64,000 bases of DNA from Aquisediminimonas profunda. GTDB taxonomy: Bacteria > Pseudomonadota > Alphaproteobacteria > Sphingomonadales > Sphingomonadaceae. The position numbers and the translations under genes were made by a program. Where the stretch lies: contig NZ_CP080327.1 in the NCBI RefSeq assembly GCF_019443285.1, positions 744,001-808,000 of the forward strand, read 5' to 3'. Below the pieces are notes generated by a model. The model was not told where the DNA came from and searched no databases. It saw nothing but the letters and a program-made list of their open reading frames with translations. Positions 9,551 through 17,479 of the stretch are shown here, one piece after another. Numbering within the stretch: position 1 is the first letter of the stretch; the number at the start of each line of letters is the position of its first letter.

Positions 9551-10437
9551 AATGTTCTTCTTATGGCAAAGAGGATCGTAAGGCGCGCAGCAATGGTGGC
9601 GAGTAGCGCCCCAAACAGGGGAAGGGACAGCACAAGCGCCCAGTCGGACAAGCCAAGCCCTGCAGAACCCAACAATTCCGATCCGATTCCGGACATGCGT
9701 TGGCCGACAAGCGCCATGACCGCGAGGGCGGCCGCAAGGCCTGCCAATCCACCCATTAGTGCATCCAGAGCGATGCGGCGCTGAAAGAGTGCGGCGACCT
9801 GTTGATCGGTTGCGCCGAGCAAATGCATCACTTCGATAACCGGCCGATGCGTGTTGAGGGCGCCACGCGCCGCCAGCACGACAATTGTTGCCGTTGCTGC
9901 AGCCATCAGCAGGACAAGGGCCACCGCCAGCCATTTGAGGGATCGCAACAGGCTTTCGAGCGGCGCAAGCCAGCGCGCATGCTGATCTACGCGTGCGATC
10001 GGGGTGACGGCGCGCACGGCGTTGCGGACGTCTGCCACATCAGCCGGTGTTGCGCGGCGCAACGTTACATCAATCAGTGCCGGGATCGGTAGATCGGCCT
10101 CCATTCCCTGTTCGCCCAGCCAGGGCTCAAGCAGAGCGGCAAGCTCTTCCTCGCTCACCGGCTCGACCTTCTCCACGACGCCAAGACGTCCAAGCCCTGC
10201 AATGATTGCCTGCTTTTCCGCCTCTCTCGACACTGGATTGGCTTCTGGAAGCTGGATCGTGAGCCGACCCGCAAGGTCGGCACTAAGCATGCGGGCCGCA
10301 CCGCCAAGGGCAAGTCCAGACGCGGCAGCGAGCACAGTGAGGAACATCATGATCGCAATCACCCACGGCATGGGGCCTGCCATACGCCCTTCAAGCAACA
10401 GCCTGCGTTCTGCGGGATTGGACCGGAAAAGCCGCAT
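9547..10437 (-). CDS. ftsX: Cell division ABC transporter permease FtsX
   Basis: A 296-residue membrane protein with four predicted helices: one near residues 22-46, then three after residue 165. The roughly 110-residue periplasmic loop follows helix 1. The conserved RPVIEVMHLLGATDQQVA segment precedes the last helices. With FtsE it forms a non-transporting ABC complex that controls peptidoglycan hydrolysis at the septum. It starts 3 bp after ftsE. Confidence 0.93.
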   Translation of the reverse strand: MRLFRSNPAERRLLLEGRMAGPMPWVIAIMMFLTVLAAASGLALGGAARMLSADLAGRLTIQLPEANPVSREAEKQAIIAGLGRLGVVEKVEPVSEEELAALLEPWLGEQGMEADLPIPALIDVTLRRATPADVADVRNAVRAVTPIARVDQHARWLAPLESLLRSLKWLAVALVLLMAAATATIVVLAARGALNTHRPVIEVMHLLGATDQQVAALFQRRIALDALMGGLAGLAAALAVMALVGQRMSGIGSELLGSAGLGLSDWALVLSLPLFGALLATIAARLTILFAIRRTL

Positions 10438-10440
10438 GGT

Positions 10441-11151
10441 TCAGGCCGCCCCTTCCCGCTGCGGTGGATAACGCAACGCCCCGGTTGGATCCTGCAGGCG
10501 TCCGGCATCGAGATGCATGATCGTTGCCGTGCCGACGCGGCTCAACAAATGGACATCATGTGTTGCAACAACGATTGTGGTGCCCAATTTGTTCAATGCA
10601 TCGAAAAGATAAAGCAGCCGCGCCGCCATATCCGGATCGACATTCCCCGTCGGTTCATCGGCCACAAGGATATCTGGTCTGCCAATCACGGCCCGGGCAA
10701 TGGCGACGCGCTGCTGTTCTCCCCCCGATAGCGTTGCAGGACGGGCGCTGATCCGATCGGCAAGGCCGACCCAGGCAAGCATTTCACTGACAGCGCGCTC
10801 AATATCACGTTCGTGCGTTCCGGCAACCCGAAGAGGCAGGGCGACGTTATCAAATGCGGACAGATGCGGGATCAGGCGAAAGTCTTGAAATACGACCCCA
10901 ATGCGCCGTCGGAACAGGGGCAACCGGTCACGCGGCAGTGTGACCATGTCTTCACCGAACAGACGAATAAGGCCTCGGCTTGGACGCTGGGCAAGAAAAA
11001 GGAGGCGCAGAAGCGACGTCTTGCCAGCGCCCGATGCTCCGGTGAGGAAATAAAAGCCCCCGCGCTCAAGCGAAAAGCTGAGATCGGAAAGCGTTTCGGT
11101 CCCTATGCCGTAGCGCAAACCGACGTTTTCAAACTTGACAATCGTTGCCAT
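10441..11151 (-). CDS. ftsE: Cell division ATP-binding protein FtsE
   Basis: A 236-residue ABC ATPase. Walker A is GASGAGKTS (about 38-46), the Q-loop lies in [11 protein letters not shown] (a typical FtsE sequence), the signature is [14 protein letters not shown] and Walker B is [12 protein letters not shown]. The switch histidine is in [10 protein letters not shown] chose ATG 11151 ([10 protein letters not shown]); a longer frame upstream has no homology-like content. First gene of the ftsE-ftsX-ydcF-plsC run and divergent from the zinc-ribbon gene. Confidence 0.95.
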   Translation of the reverse strand: MATIVKFENVGLRYGIGTETLSDLSFSLERGGFYFLTGASGAGKTSLLRLLFLAQRPSRGLIRLFGEDMVTLPRDRLPLFRRRIGVVFQDFRLIPHLSAFDNVALPLRVAGTHERDIERAVSEMLAWVGLADRISARPATLSGGEQQRVAIARAVIGRPDILVADEPTGNVDPDMAARLLYLFDALNKLGTTIVVATHDVHLLSRVGTATIMHLDAGRLQDPTGALRYPPQREGAA

Positions 11152-11308
11152 GGCCTTGCCGCTGTTTCCCCCCGCTTTCAATGCCCTGCAGCAACCCGCA
11201 GGTAAAGCACGACTTGGCGTTGCACGACAGTCGAAACATGCAGGGGGCTTGCAAGTCGCCTGCGTTCGGTGCTTAGGACGGGCTTCGCAAAGGAATTTCT
11301 CGCACGCA

Positions 11309-12058
11309 ATGATCCTCTCCTGTCCGGCTTGCAGAACCCGATATCTTGTGCCGGATACGGCGGTCGGCCCCAATGGCCGACAGGTTCGCTGTGCTTCGTG
11401 CAAGCATAGCTGGTTCGCAGAGCCCGCCACCATTGATCCAAACAAGCCGGCGGTGCAGCCTTCGCAGCCCGTCAGTCCGCCAGCGCCGGTCGCAACGACG
11501 CATCCCGAGCCACCGGTCGCTGTCCAGCCGACAGAGGATGCGGCGCCAACACCCTGGCAGGACGGTGCAAGTGAAACGACCGCCGGGCCAGATCCATTTG
11601 CTCACCAACCCCCGTTTCGCGCCCGTAGAAATCCGACACACCGCTGGACGATTGCGGCAGTTGTCGCCGCGCTGGTCTTGCTTGGCGGTATTGTCGCAGT
11701 CCAGTTCTTCGGGACGCCGAGCTTCATGGCACGGCTTGGCCTGCCTGTCGGGACGGCTGAAGTGCCGTTGCTGCTTGAAGTTCCACGCAAACCCGAGCGG
11801 AGGACGCTCGAGAGCGGGAATGAGCTGTTCGCCATCAACGGGCGGATCATCAATCCGACAGACCAGCGCCAGCGTGTACCAGACATTCTGGCTGAATTGC
11901 GGGATGCGCAGGGTCGCGTTGTCTACAGTTGGACGATCACGCCGCCGCGCCGCACGATCGGGCCCAAGGGCACGGCCGAATTCAATTCGGCAGAAGTGGA
12001 TGTGCCGAAGGGTGCGCGTGCGCTTAATCTCAGCTTTTCCGGGTCATTGAACAACTGA
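11309..12058 (+). CDS. Zinc-ribbon (MJ0042-type) and DUF3426 membrane protein
   Basis: A 249-residue protein. The N-terminus has two CxxC pairs, [12 protein letters not shown] and [10 protein letters not shown], the MJ0042 zinc-ribbon pattern. A proline-rich linker, one membrane helix at about 111-131 and a C-terminal DUF3426 domain ([17 protein letters not shown]...) follow. The function is unknown; the layout suggests a membrane-anchored regulatory or assembly factor. It is divergent from ftsE, and in related genomes this pairing is common, so a link to envelope growth is possible. Start ATG 11309 begins the cysteine motif directly. Confidence 0.8.
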   Translation: MILSCPACRTRYLVPDTAVGPNGRQVRCASCKHSWFAEPATIDPNKPAVQPSQPVSPPAPVATTHPEPPVAVQPTEDAAPTPWQDGASETTAGPDPFAHQPPFRARRNPTHRWTIAAVVAALVLLGGIVAVQFFGTPSFMARLGLPVGTAEVPLLLEVPRKPERRTLESGNELFAINGRIINPTDQRQRVPDILAELRDAQGRVVYSWTITPPRRTIGPKGTAEFNSAEVDVPKGARALNLSFSGSLNN

Positions 12059-12076
12059 CGCGCGGGGCGCCTGGCC

Positions 12077-12247
12077 CTACTGGAATTCGATCAGTCCCGG
12101 TTTTCCCCTTGCTGACCCTGGAATGTGTCCGGACTGACCAATCCGGACGGCGGCGATGATCCGGGCCCGCGCAACAGCCACCACACGCAGAGCGGGACGG
12201 GGCGGTGCCGGGACAGAAACCGAAGCAAGGGCGATCGCGGCCAACAT
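12077..12247 (-). CDS. Small predicted secreted protein, 56 aa
   Basis: A 56-codon minus-strand ORF starts at ATG 12247 and stops at TAG 12077-12079. The N-terminus MLAAIALASVSVPAPPRP looks like a short signal peptide. The mature part is basic (RVVAVARARII) and ends GLIEFQ. Small secreted proteins with this architecture and an acidic/hydrophobic '-IEF/E' end occur in Sphingomonadales, from memory; I cannot name a family. It is convergent with the DUF3426 gene, with 18 bp between the stops. The ribosome binding site is weak. Confidence 0.4.
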   Translation of the reverse strand: MLAAIALASVSVPAPPRPALRVVAVARARIIAAVRIGQSGHIPGSARGKPGLIEFQ

Positions 12248-12402
12248 GGCCCTGTTAGGACTTTGTTTACCAATTCGCTCAACCCCGAAATTTGGTTAAC
12301 GGGTTTCAACCGTGCGCAAAGGGATGGTTGCAGGCAGCAAAGCCCTCTGCTAGGGGCGCGGGCCTACCGAGGCCGGGACTGTCCCGGATCTATCATGAGC
12401 GT

Positions 12403-12489
12403 GCGGTCGTGGCGGAACTGGTAGACGCGCAACGTTGAGGTCGTTGTGGGCGAAAGCCCGTGGAAGTTCGAGTCTTCTCGACCGCACCA
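12403..12489 (+). tRNA. tRNA-Leu (anticodon GAG)
   Basis: An 87-nt class II tRNA. The acceptor stem pairs GCGGTCG (12403-12409) with CGACCGC (12479-12485), followed by A and an encoded CCA. The anticodon stem is CAACG/CGTTG with loop TTGAGGT, so the anticodon is GAG at 12437-12439, reading CUC/CUU leucine codons. A long variable arm (TGGGCGAAAGCCCG) and T-loop GTTCGAGTC are present. The usher-like gene ends only 12 bp downstream, on the other strand. Confidence 0.95.
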
Positions 12490-12501
12490 GCTCTTTTGCA
12501 T

Positions 12502-15207
12502 TCAGGGAATTGCAGCCTGCCTTGGCGTCGCTTTGGCGGCGATTGTGCCAAGATGTACGGACGGCGTAGTGCCACTCACAATTGCAATGCCGCCAAGCGC
12601 GGCTGAAACCCGCGCAGCATCGGCCGAAGCGGGTGCGATGCGGATGGAATAGCGCCCGTATGGCACCGCCTCAAACAGGAAGAACCCGTCGAAATCCGTG
12701 CGTGCCTTGGCTGTGACCCGCCCTTCGGCGTTGACGAGTTCAATTTCAACTCCACCAAAGCTGCCGCCGCCCGAGCGAACGAGTGTCCCATCGACATCAC
12801 CCGCACTGGAAAGCGGAAGCTCGATTGCGACCGCCACCCCGGGGCGCGGCGTTACAACAATACCGGGCGTGGCGGGCTGAACCAGTGGATCGGGAAGCGA
12901 GGACGCATCGATCCCGATCAACACAGGCTGGTATGGCTCAAGCGAATCGATGAGAACCTGGCCGTCCTTGCCGGTCAATCGCTCAACCGGCACGCGTCCC
13001 GCCGTCAGTTGCACGTCATGTTCAAGCGGTTCGTCGCTCTGCCGGATGCCATCTCCATTGAGATCCCGATACACACGCGCAACCGCCTGCCCCTGGGTTG
13101 CCAGGCGGTTGGAGGTCATGCGCATCCCGCCATGATCGGTCGGGTCCGGCCCCAAGCTGAACACCAGGTTGAGGCCGCCTGCCAGCGAGCCATCGCTTCC
13201 GGCTTCAACTGAGCCGGTGAGCGCCAGTTTTTCGAAATGGCGAACATAGCCCAGACCGACCCGTGCGCGCTTGAGCGGGCGATCATAGCCGATCTCGGCA
13301 CGCCAATCGCCCCGATAGCGATCATCTCCACGTCCCGCGGACCATTCGGCAACGACCGTCGCGTTGTCGAATCGCGAATCGGGCCGCAGGCGAAAGCGCG
13401 TTTCGCCACGCAATCGAACCTTGCCGATCCTTGCATTGGCCAGGAGGGACGCTTCCAGAATGCCTGGGGGTTCCGGCCCATATTTTCGTCGTTCGTCGCG
13501 CCAGTTCACTTCGCCCGTCAGTGACATGCGGCCAATGCTCGTAGAAACGCGCGCCGCCGTATCGAGGCTGTTCAGGCCCGAGGATCGGGTTGTGTAGCGC
13601 GATTCGAGATGCACGGGCAGGAAGGTGCTGCCGAGCTTGAAACTGTGGTCGAGCGAAACGGTATGTAGCCCGGTGACGTCCACCAGAATGCGGTCGGACC
13701 GGAAATGGCCGCGTGCCAGGATGGATTCGGCGCTGAAATAGGTGTTGGACAGTTCTCCCAGAACCTGAGCGCGCAAAGCCGAGCCCCCGCTGCTGGTCTG
13801 CGAGGCCGACACTTCAAGCAAAGTTGGCCCAACTGCCCGGCGAACCGCAATTTCCGCATAGTTGCGGCGCAGTCCGTCCTCGAGAACAAGGCTGTGAACC
13901 AGAGCCGCGAGCGACGTCCTGGCATTGAGTCCGCGTTCCAGCCCGAATGTGCCGCGCCAACCACTTCTGCCGAAGCGACCGCCTCCCCCCAGGCCGATCA
14001 GGTCGTGACCATCGTCATACACGCCCGCCCAGTAATAGGTCTTTCGCGGCGGAATACTGTCCAGCCCGACGGGCACGTTGCGACTTTCCCGCCGGATCTG
14101 GCCCTGGGGACCGTACAACACAATTTCGAAGCGATTCTGCCCATAGAGCAGCGGAACATCGAGGAATTCATAGCGTCCATCTGCCCGGTCATTGGCAAAC
14201 ATCAGCAACTGCCCGTTGCGATACAGTTCGGCATCCCACCCTTGCGGCAATTCGCCCCTGAAATCCGTGCGGTCGAAGCTGTCGCGCCGTTCGACCGGCC
14301 GATTTGACAACATTGCCCCCCGCCCTGCGCTCGATTGCGCGACGAGCGGCGTCGAAAATCCCGAAATATCGCCCGCCGCGACGCTGGTGGCCTTTAGCCC
14401 GCCCAGCAATCTACCCTCGGGATCTGTCCTGTAGGCCTGAATCCGAAGGCTTTCCGGAACTCCCTTGCGTGTCGAGGAGAGTCGCGCGTTATAGGCAATT
14501 GGCCCAACTTCTCCTGCGGCATAAAGTTCATAACTGCGGTTGATCTGGCCAGTGCCCCGTGACCTGTCCTTGAGGCCGCCGATACTGACAACCGCATCGA
14601 CCGACGGCATGCGGACACCGCGGAATGGTGTTTCGCTGTGTGGAAGGCTCTTGAGGTCAAACGTCGCGACATTGCGGATCCCCGCTGCCCGCGCCCGGCG
14701 TTCCATCTGCAGTTCAACAGGCAATTTGGCTGTTGATTTGACAATCAGGAGGGCGTTGCCCTGATCCGCCTGCAGATTGATCCCGAGCCAACTGCCGAGC
14801 TTCGCTGTCGCGACGCACCAGCCTTCTGGCGTATCGAAAATATCGTTCGGGCCAAGCTTTGCGACGTTGTTCATGATTTGTACCGCACCGGTTTCGCGAT
14901 CGATCAGCACGGTGTGGCGTTCGTCGAACGCCCACCCGGTTGCGCGGCGCAACTTCTTGTCAAGGCGGACCGGAATATCGAGTGCCATGATCACATCGGC
15001 CAGGTCGACACAGGTGCCGCCAGGAATCTGGTAGCCGCGCACACCATCGCCAAGCCGATACTGGCCGAGGCGGACATCAAAAAGCAGTGCATCGTCCGAA
15101 TTCGCCGTCCACCGCGCCTGCGCGTTCGCCATCCCGGGTTGGGCCAACCCGAACAGCGCAGCCGCGCCCAACAGGACGCGGCCAAAAATGGTGGAAAGGC
15201 GTTTCAT
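12502..15207 (-). CDS. Usher-like outer-membrane protein of a DUF4402 fibre cluster
   Basis: A 901-residue exported protein (signal peptide about 1-30, ending NAQA). Long stretches of alternating beta strands (FRGELPQGWDAELYRNGQLL..., RADGRYEFLDVPLLYGQNRF) match the usher family region where the plug and barrel lie. Near the C-terminus is a DLNGDGIRQSDE loop (about 715-726), as in SdrD-type B repeats, and then a carboxypeptidase-regulatory-like domain (about 805-857, DVDGTLVRSG...DGFFLFEAVPYGRY). It probably exports the DUF4402 subunits made upstream in the same operon with help from the chaperone. It is not a canonical FimD/PapC; the exact usher class is inferred. Confidence 0.65.
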   Translation of the reverse strand: MKRLSTIFGRVLLGAAALFGLAQPGMANAQARWTANSDDALLFDVRLGQYRLGDGVRGYQIPGGTCVDLADVIMALDIPVRLDKKLRRATGWAFDERHTVLIDRETGAVQIMNNVAKLGPNDIFDTPEGWCVATAKLGSWLGINLQADQGNALLIVKSTAKLPVELQMERRARAAGIRNVATFDLKSLPHSETPFRGVRMPSVDAVVSIGGLKDRSRGTGQINRSYELYAAGEVGPIAYNARLSSTRKGVPESLRIQAYRTDPEGRLLGGLKATSVAAGDISGFSTPLVAQSSAGRGAMLSNRPVERRDSFDRTDFRGELPQGWDAELYRNGQLLMFANDRADGRYEFLDVPLLYGQNRFEIVLYGPQGQIRRESRNVPVGLDSIPPRKTYYWAGVYDDGHDLIGLGGGGRFGRSGWRGTFGLERGLNARTSLAALVHSLVLEDGLRRNYAEIAVRRAVGPTLLEVSASQTSSGGSALRAQVLGELSNTYFSAESILARGHFRSDRILVDVTGLHTVSLDHSFKLGSTFLPVHLESRYTTRSSGLNSLDTAARVSTSIGRMSLTGEVNWRDERRKYGPEPPGILEASLLANARIGKVRLRGETRFRLRPDSRFDNATVVAEWSAGRGDDRYRGDWRAEIGYDRPLKRARVGLGYVRHFEKLALTGSVEAGSDGSLAGGLNLVFSLGPDPTDHGGMRMTSNRLATQGQAVARVYRDLNGDGIRQSDEPLEHDVQLTAGRVPVERLTGKDGQVLIDSLEPYQPVLIGIDASSLPDPLVQPATPGIVVTPRPGVAVAIELPLSSAGDVDGTLVRSGGGSFGGVEIELVNAEGRVTAKARTDFDGFFLFEAVPYGRYSIRIAPASADAARVSAALGGIAIVSGTTPSVHLGTIAAKATPRQAAIP

Positions 15208-15237
15208 GCGTATTGCCTGACGGCGTCCCCGATTACG

Positions 15238-16062
15238 CTAGCGAATGACCGCGTCGAGTGAGGCTATGGTGCCGCCGCCGGCCTCATTGTCTTCAAGATA
15301 CTCGATCTTCACCGGACCCGTGAGCGTGGCGACCAGATCTTCGGGGATCGCGAGCTTGACGGTACGCTCCGGAATTTCGGCATAAACCGCAATGCCGCGG
15401 ACCTCGAAGACTGGCTTGGCAACGCCCGGCTTGGTGATGCGGATCTGGCCATAGACAGAGCGGCTGCCGCTTCTGCTGAGCGTGAAGGCAAGGGCTGGCC
15501 CTTCCTTTTCCCGAAGAATCCTGGGATTTGCAATCGCCGCGGTTGCAGCAAGGCTGCCTTGCCGGACAATGATAGGAATGGTCACACCATAAATTGGGGT
15601 CAAGGCGATAGAAACGCCGTCCTTGCGACCGTTCCCCGATTCGACCGGCCTCGCATCGGGGATCGCCCGAAACAGCATGTGCGCGCGATACTCGCCATCC
15701 GGAAGCCCTTGTGGAACGCGGACGCCGATACGGATCGACTGCGGCTGATTGGGGGGAAGCACGACGCGGCGCGGCGCATAGCTGATCATCGCAAGGGTCG
15801 CAGCATCATGCGCATCAGCCGTGGCCGGGTCGATCTCTTCAAGCGATCCGTCCGGCAGCATCCGCCGCAGTTCGAGCGAGACGCGATAGGTTGCCGGTTC
15901 GTTGCCGATATTGTTCAGCACAACTTCGGTGCCCCGGGCGCCGTTTAGGATGATACGCGTCGGGGCCACCAGAAGGTCCCCCGCAGCAAAGACTGGCCCG
16001 CCAAACAGGAAGGATAGCCCGGCAAGCCAGGCAAGGGCGCGCGCGCGCCGGAATGCGAACAT
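15238..16062 (-). CDS. PapD-like periplasmic pilus chaperone
   Basis: A 274-residue exported protein. A signal peptide (about 1-27, FLFGGPVFAAG) precedes a domain beginning LLVAPTRIILNGARGTEVVLNN, followed by RRVVLPPNQPQSIRIGVR and EYRAHMLFRAIP, the strand order of PapD-type chaperones. Such chaperones complete the fold of fibre subunits by donor strands. I chose ATG 16062, with GGAG upstream; an in-frame TTG lies 7 codons earlier. Codons 4-8 contain a (GC)6 run. The gene sits between an intrinsic terminator and the usher-like gene. Confidence 0.78.
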   Translation of the reverse strand: MFAFRRARALAWLAGLSFLFGGPVFAAGDLLVAPTRIILNGARGTEVVLNNIGNEPATYRVSLELRRMLPDGSLEEIDPATADAHDAATLAMISYAPRRVVLPPNQPQSIRIGVRVPQGLPDGEYRAHMLFRAIPDARPVESGNGRKDGVSIALTPIYGVTIPIIVRQGSLAATAAIANPRILREKEGPALAFTLSRSGSRSVYGQIRITKPGVAKPVFEVRGIAVYAEIPERTVKLAIPEDLVATLTGPVKIEYLEDNEAGGGTIASLDAVIR

Positions 16063-16161
16063 AGAACATGACTCCAAGCCCAATGGTCCCCACGACCTGG
16101 CAATTCCGGATCATGCTCGGATTTGGTTGATATTCGGCTAACCAAACACCCATTTCAGAAC

Positions 16162-16200
16162 AAAAAAGAGCCCGCCGACACGGGCGATGTGTCGGCGGGC
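16162..16200 (-). terminator. Rho-independent terminator after the inner DUF4402 gene
   Basis: A perfect 12-bp stem pairs GCCCGCCGACAC (16170-16181) with GTGTCGGCGGGC (16189-16200) over a 7-nt loop. On the minus strand it is followed by TCTTTTTTG (T-run at 16162-16167). It starts 24 bp after the stop codon at 16224 and stands before the chaperone gene. Readthrough would give less chaperone and usher mRNA than subunit mRNA. Confidence 0.88.
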
Positions 16201-16223
16201 CCTCAAGCCTGATTTAACAAGGC

Positions 16224-16718
16224 TTATTGGTAATCGACAGTTGCCGTGAACGTGCCGACATAGTCGCCATCCACCTGGTTCGCGCCGACCGAAAGCGTGC
16301 CGCCGACCGAGAAAGAACCGGCATTGGCAACCAGCGTCGCCGTGGTTGCGCTCGCGGAAAGCGATGCTGTCATCGTGTTGGCGCCCGAGGTCAGGGAAAC
16401 CGACGCCGGAACGGAAATCGTCACGACCGCACCGGTCGTGCCGCCGATGGTGAAGCCGGCAGCCGTTGTCGCACCTGAGCAGACAAGGCCCGAACCGCAG
16501 GTGCGGGCACCCGAGGATGAAATCGCGACAGTCGATGCGGCCGCACCAGTCACGATCGTACCGAACTGCAGATCGGATGTGTTGGTCAGCGTGACCTGGC
16601 GCAGGATCTTTGCGCGCGCTGTTGCAGTCGCGGTGGCGGCGTTGGCGGCTGAGGCACCGAGGCCGAGGGCTGCCAGAGTGGCAAAGGCGACGACGGCCTT
16701 GAGCTTCTGAATCTTCAT
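16224..16718 (-). CDS. DUF4402 fibre subunit (likely major subunit)
   Basis: A 164-residue exported protein. The signal peptide ends near ASAANAA (about residue 27). The mature part is rich in Ala, Thr, Ser and Gly, with the pattern LQFGTIVTGAAASTVAISSSG near its start, a CGSGLVC pair that may form a disulfide, and a C-terminal VDGDYVGTFTATVDYQ. That ending, with alternating residues and a penultimate Tyr, is the DUF4402 signature and resembles pilin C-terminal strands. Followed directly by a strong terminator, which fits a highly expressed subunit. Confidence 0.8.
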   Translation of the reverse strand: MKIQKLKAVVAFATLAALGLGASAANAATATATARAKILRQVTLTNTSDLQFGTIVTGAAASTVAISSSGARTCGSGLVCSGATTAAGFTIGGTTGAVVTISVPASVSLTSGANTMTASLSASATTATLVANAGSFSVGGTLSVGANQVDGDYVGTFTATVDYQ

Positions 16719-16868
16719 CGAAAAAGTCCCCTAAAGAAAAACACGTTTCAGTCGTTCCCGAATGGAAAACACCCATTCCGATATTCGCCGTACATCGGCA
16801 TCCTTTCACAATTTGCTTTGGGGCATGGTTAATCCGGCGGTAACGTCAGCGACTGCCCGACGGAACAA

Positions 16869-17387
16869 TCAGTTGTAATCGACTGTAACCGGTATGCGCC
16901 CGCGGAAATCGCCGTCGACACCGTTTCGAACTGTCAGTCGACCGCCAAAGGTGAAGACAAGTCGTCCATCGGCGCCGATCACCGGATGTGGCGCGAGGTC
17001 ACTGCGAATTTCAGTCACATCGGCGGTCCCGCCAAGATTGGACGTCAAGACCACGGAGCGCGGCAAATCCACGGTGACCGGTGCAAAGGGTTCACCCGTA
17101 ACAGTGACGGTTCCAACCAGCGAAGGGCCGCCCAGCGCGGCGAGGCCGATCATCTGGCGGCGGCCCGTACGTGCTTCGATTGTAATGCTGCCAGAGTCGC
17201 GATTTGTGTACACGGCAGTGCTGAAATCGAGTGCGGCATCAATCGTGACGGACAAGGCACGCAGTGTCGCCGCAGGCACGACTGGGCCCGCAGCACAAAG
17301 CTGGCACGATGATGCAGCCACAGCCTTTCCCGACAAGGGAAGTGCAAAGGTCAGCACGATCCGTATGAGCGTCCCCACGTTCATCAT
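16869..17387 (-). CDS. DUF4402 protein, second (possibly tip or minor) subunit
   Basis: A 172-residue exported protein with signal peptide (about 1-24, LPLSGKAVAAS) and a CQLC motif just after it. It ends VDGDFRGRIPVTVDYN, closely like the end of the neighbouring subunit, so the two are paralogues. It is more charged and less Ala/Thr-rich, as expected for a minor or adaptor subunit. It is first in the minus-strand cluster; 150 bp separate it from the next DUF4402 gene, enough room for a separate promoter. Confidence 0.72.
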   Translation of the reverse strand: MMNVGTLIRIVLTFALPLSGKAVAASSCQLCAAGPVVPAATLRALSVTIDAALDFSTAVYTNRDSGSITIEARTGRRQMIGLAALGGPSLVGTVTVTGEPFAPVTVDLPRSVVLTSNLGGTADVTEIRSDLAPHPVIGADGRLVFTFGGRLTVRNGVDGDFRGRIPVTVDYN

Positions 17388-17399
17388 GCTGAATCTAAC

Positions 17400-17424
17400 G
17401 TTAAACTTTCAATATGAAGTTAAC
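17400..17424. promoter_or_regulatory. Imperfect inverted repeat between the divergent DUF4402 and PKS genes
   Basis: GTTAAACTTTC (17400-17410) and GAAGTTAAC (17416-17424) flank AATAT and pair with two bulges. The gap of 92 bp must contain the promoters of both divergent genes, so this AT-rich dyad is a candidate operator. No regulator gene is adjacent. Confidence 0.3.
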
Positions 17425-17479
17425 TCTGGCATGATCGGATTTCGCGTAACCCCCTGTCGCGACGAAGCGAAAGCCAGTT

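Noticed and set aside
11135-11308. N-terminal extension of the zinc-ribbon protein
   Set aside because: The extension overlaps the ftsE start and is not family-like; the zinc-ribbon motif begins directly after ATG 11309.
16427-16436. Ten-base match CGACCGCACC to the tRNA-Leu 3' end as an integration (att) repeat
   Set aside because: Ten GC-rich bases inside the DUF4402 coding sequence are expected by chance, and no longer match or integrase gene is present.
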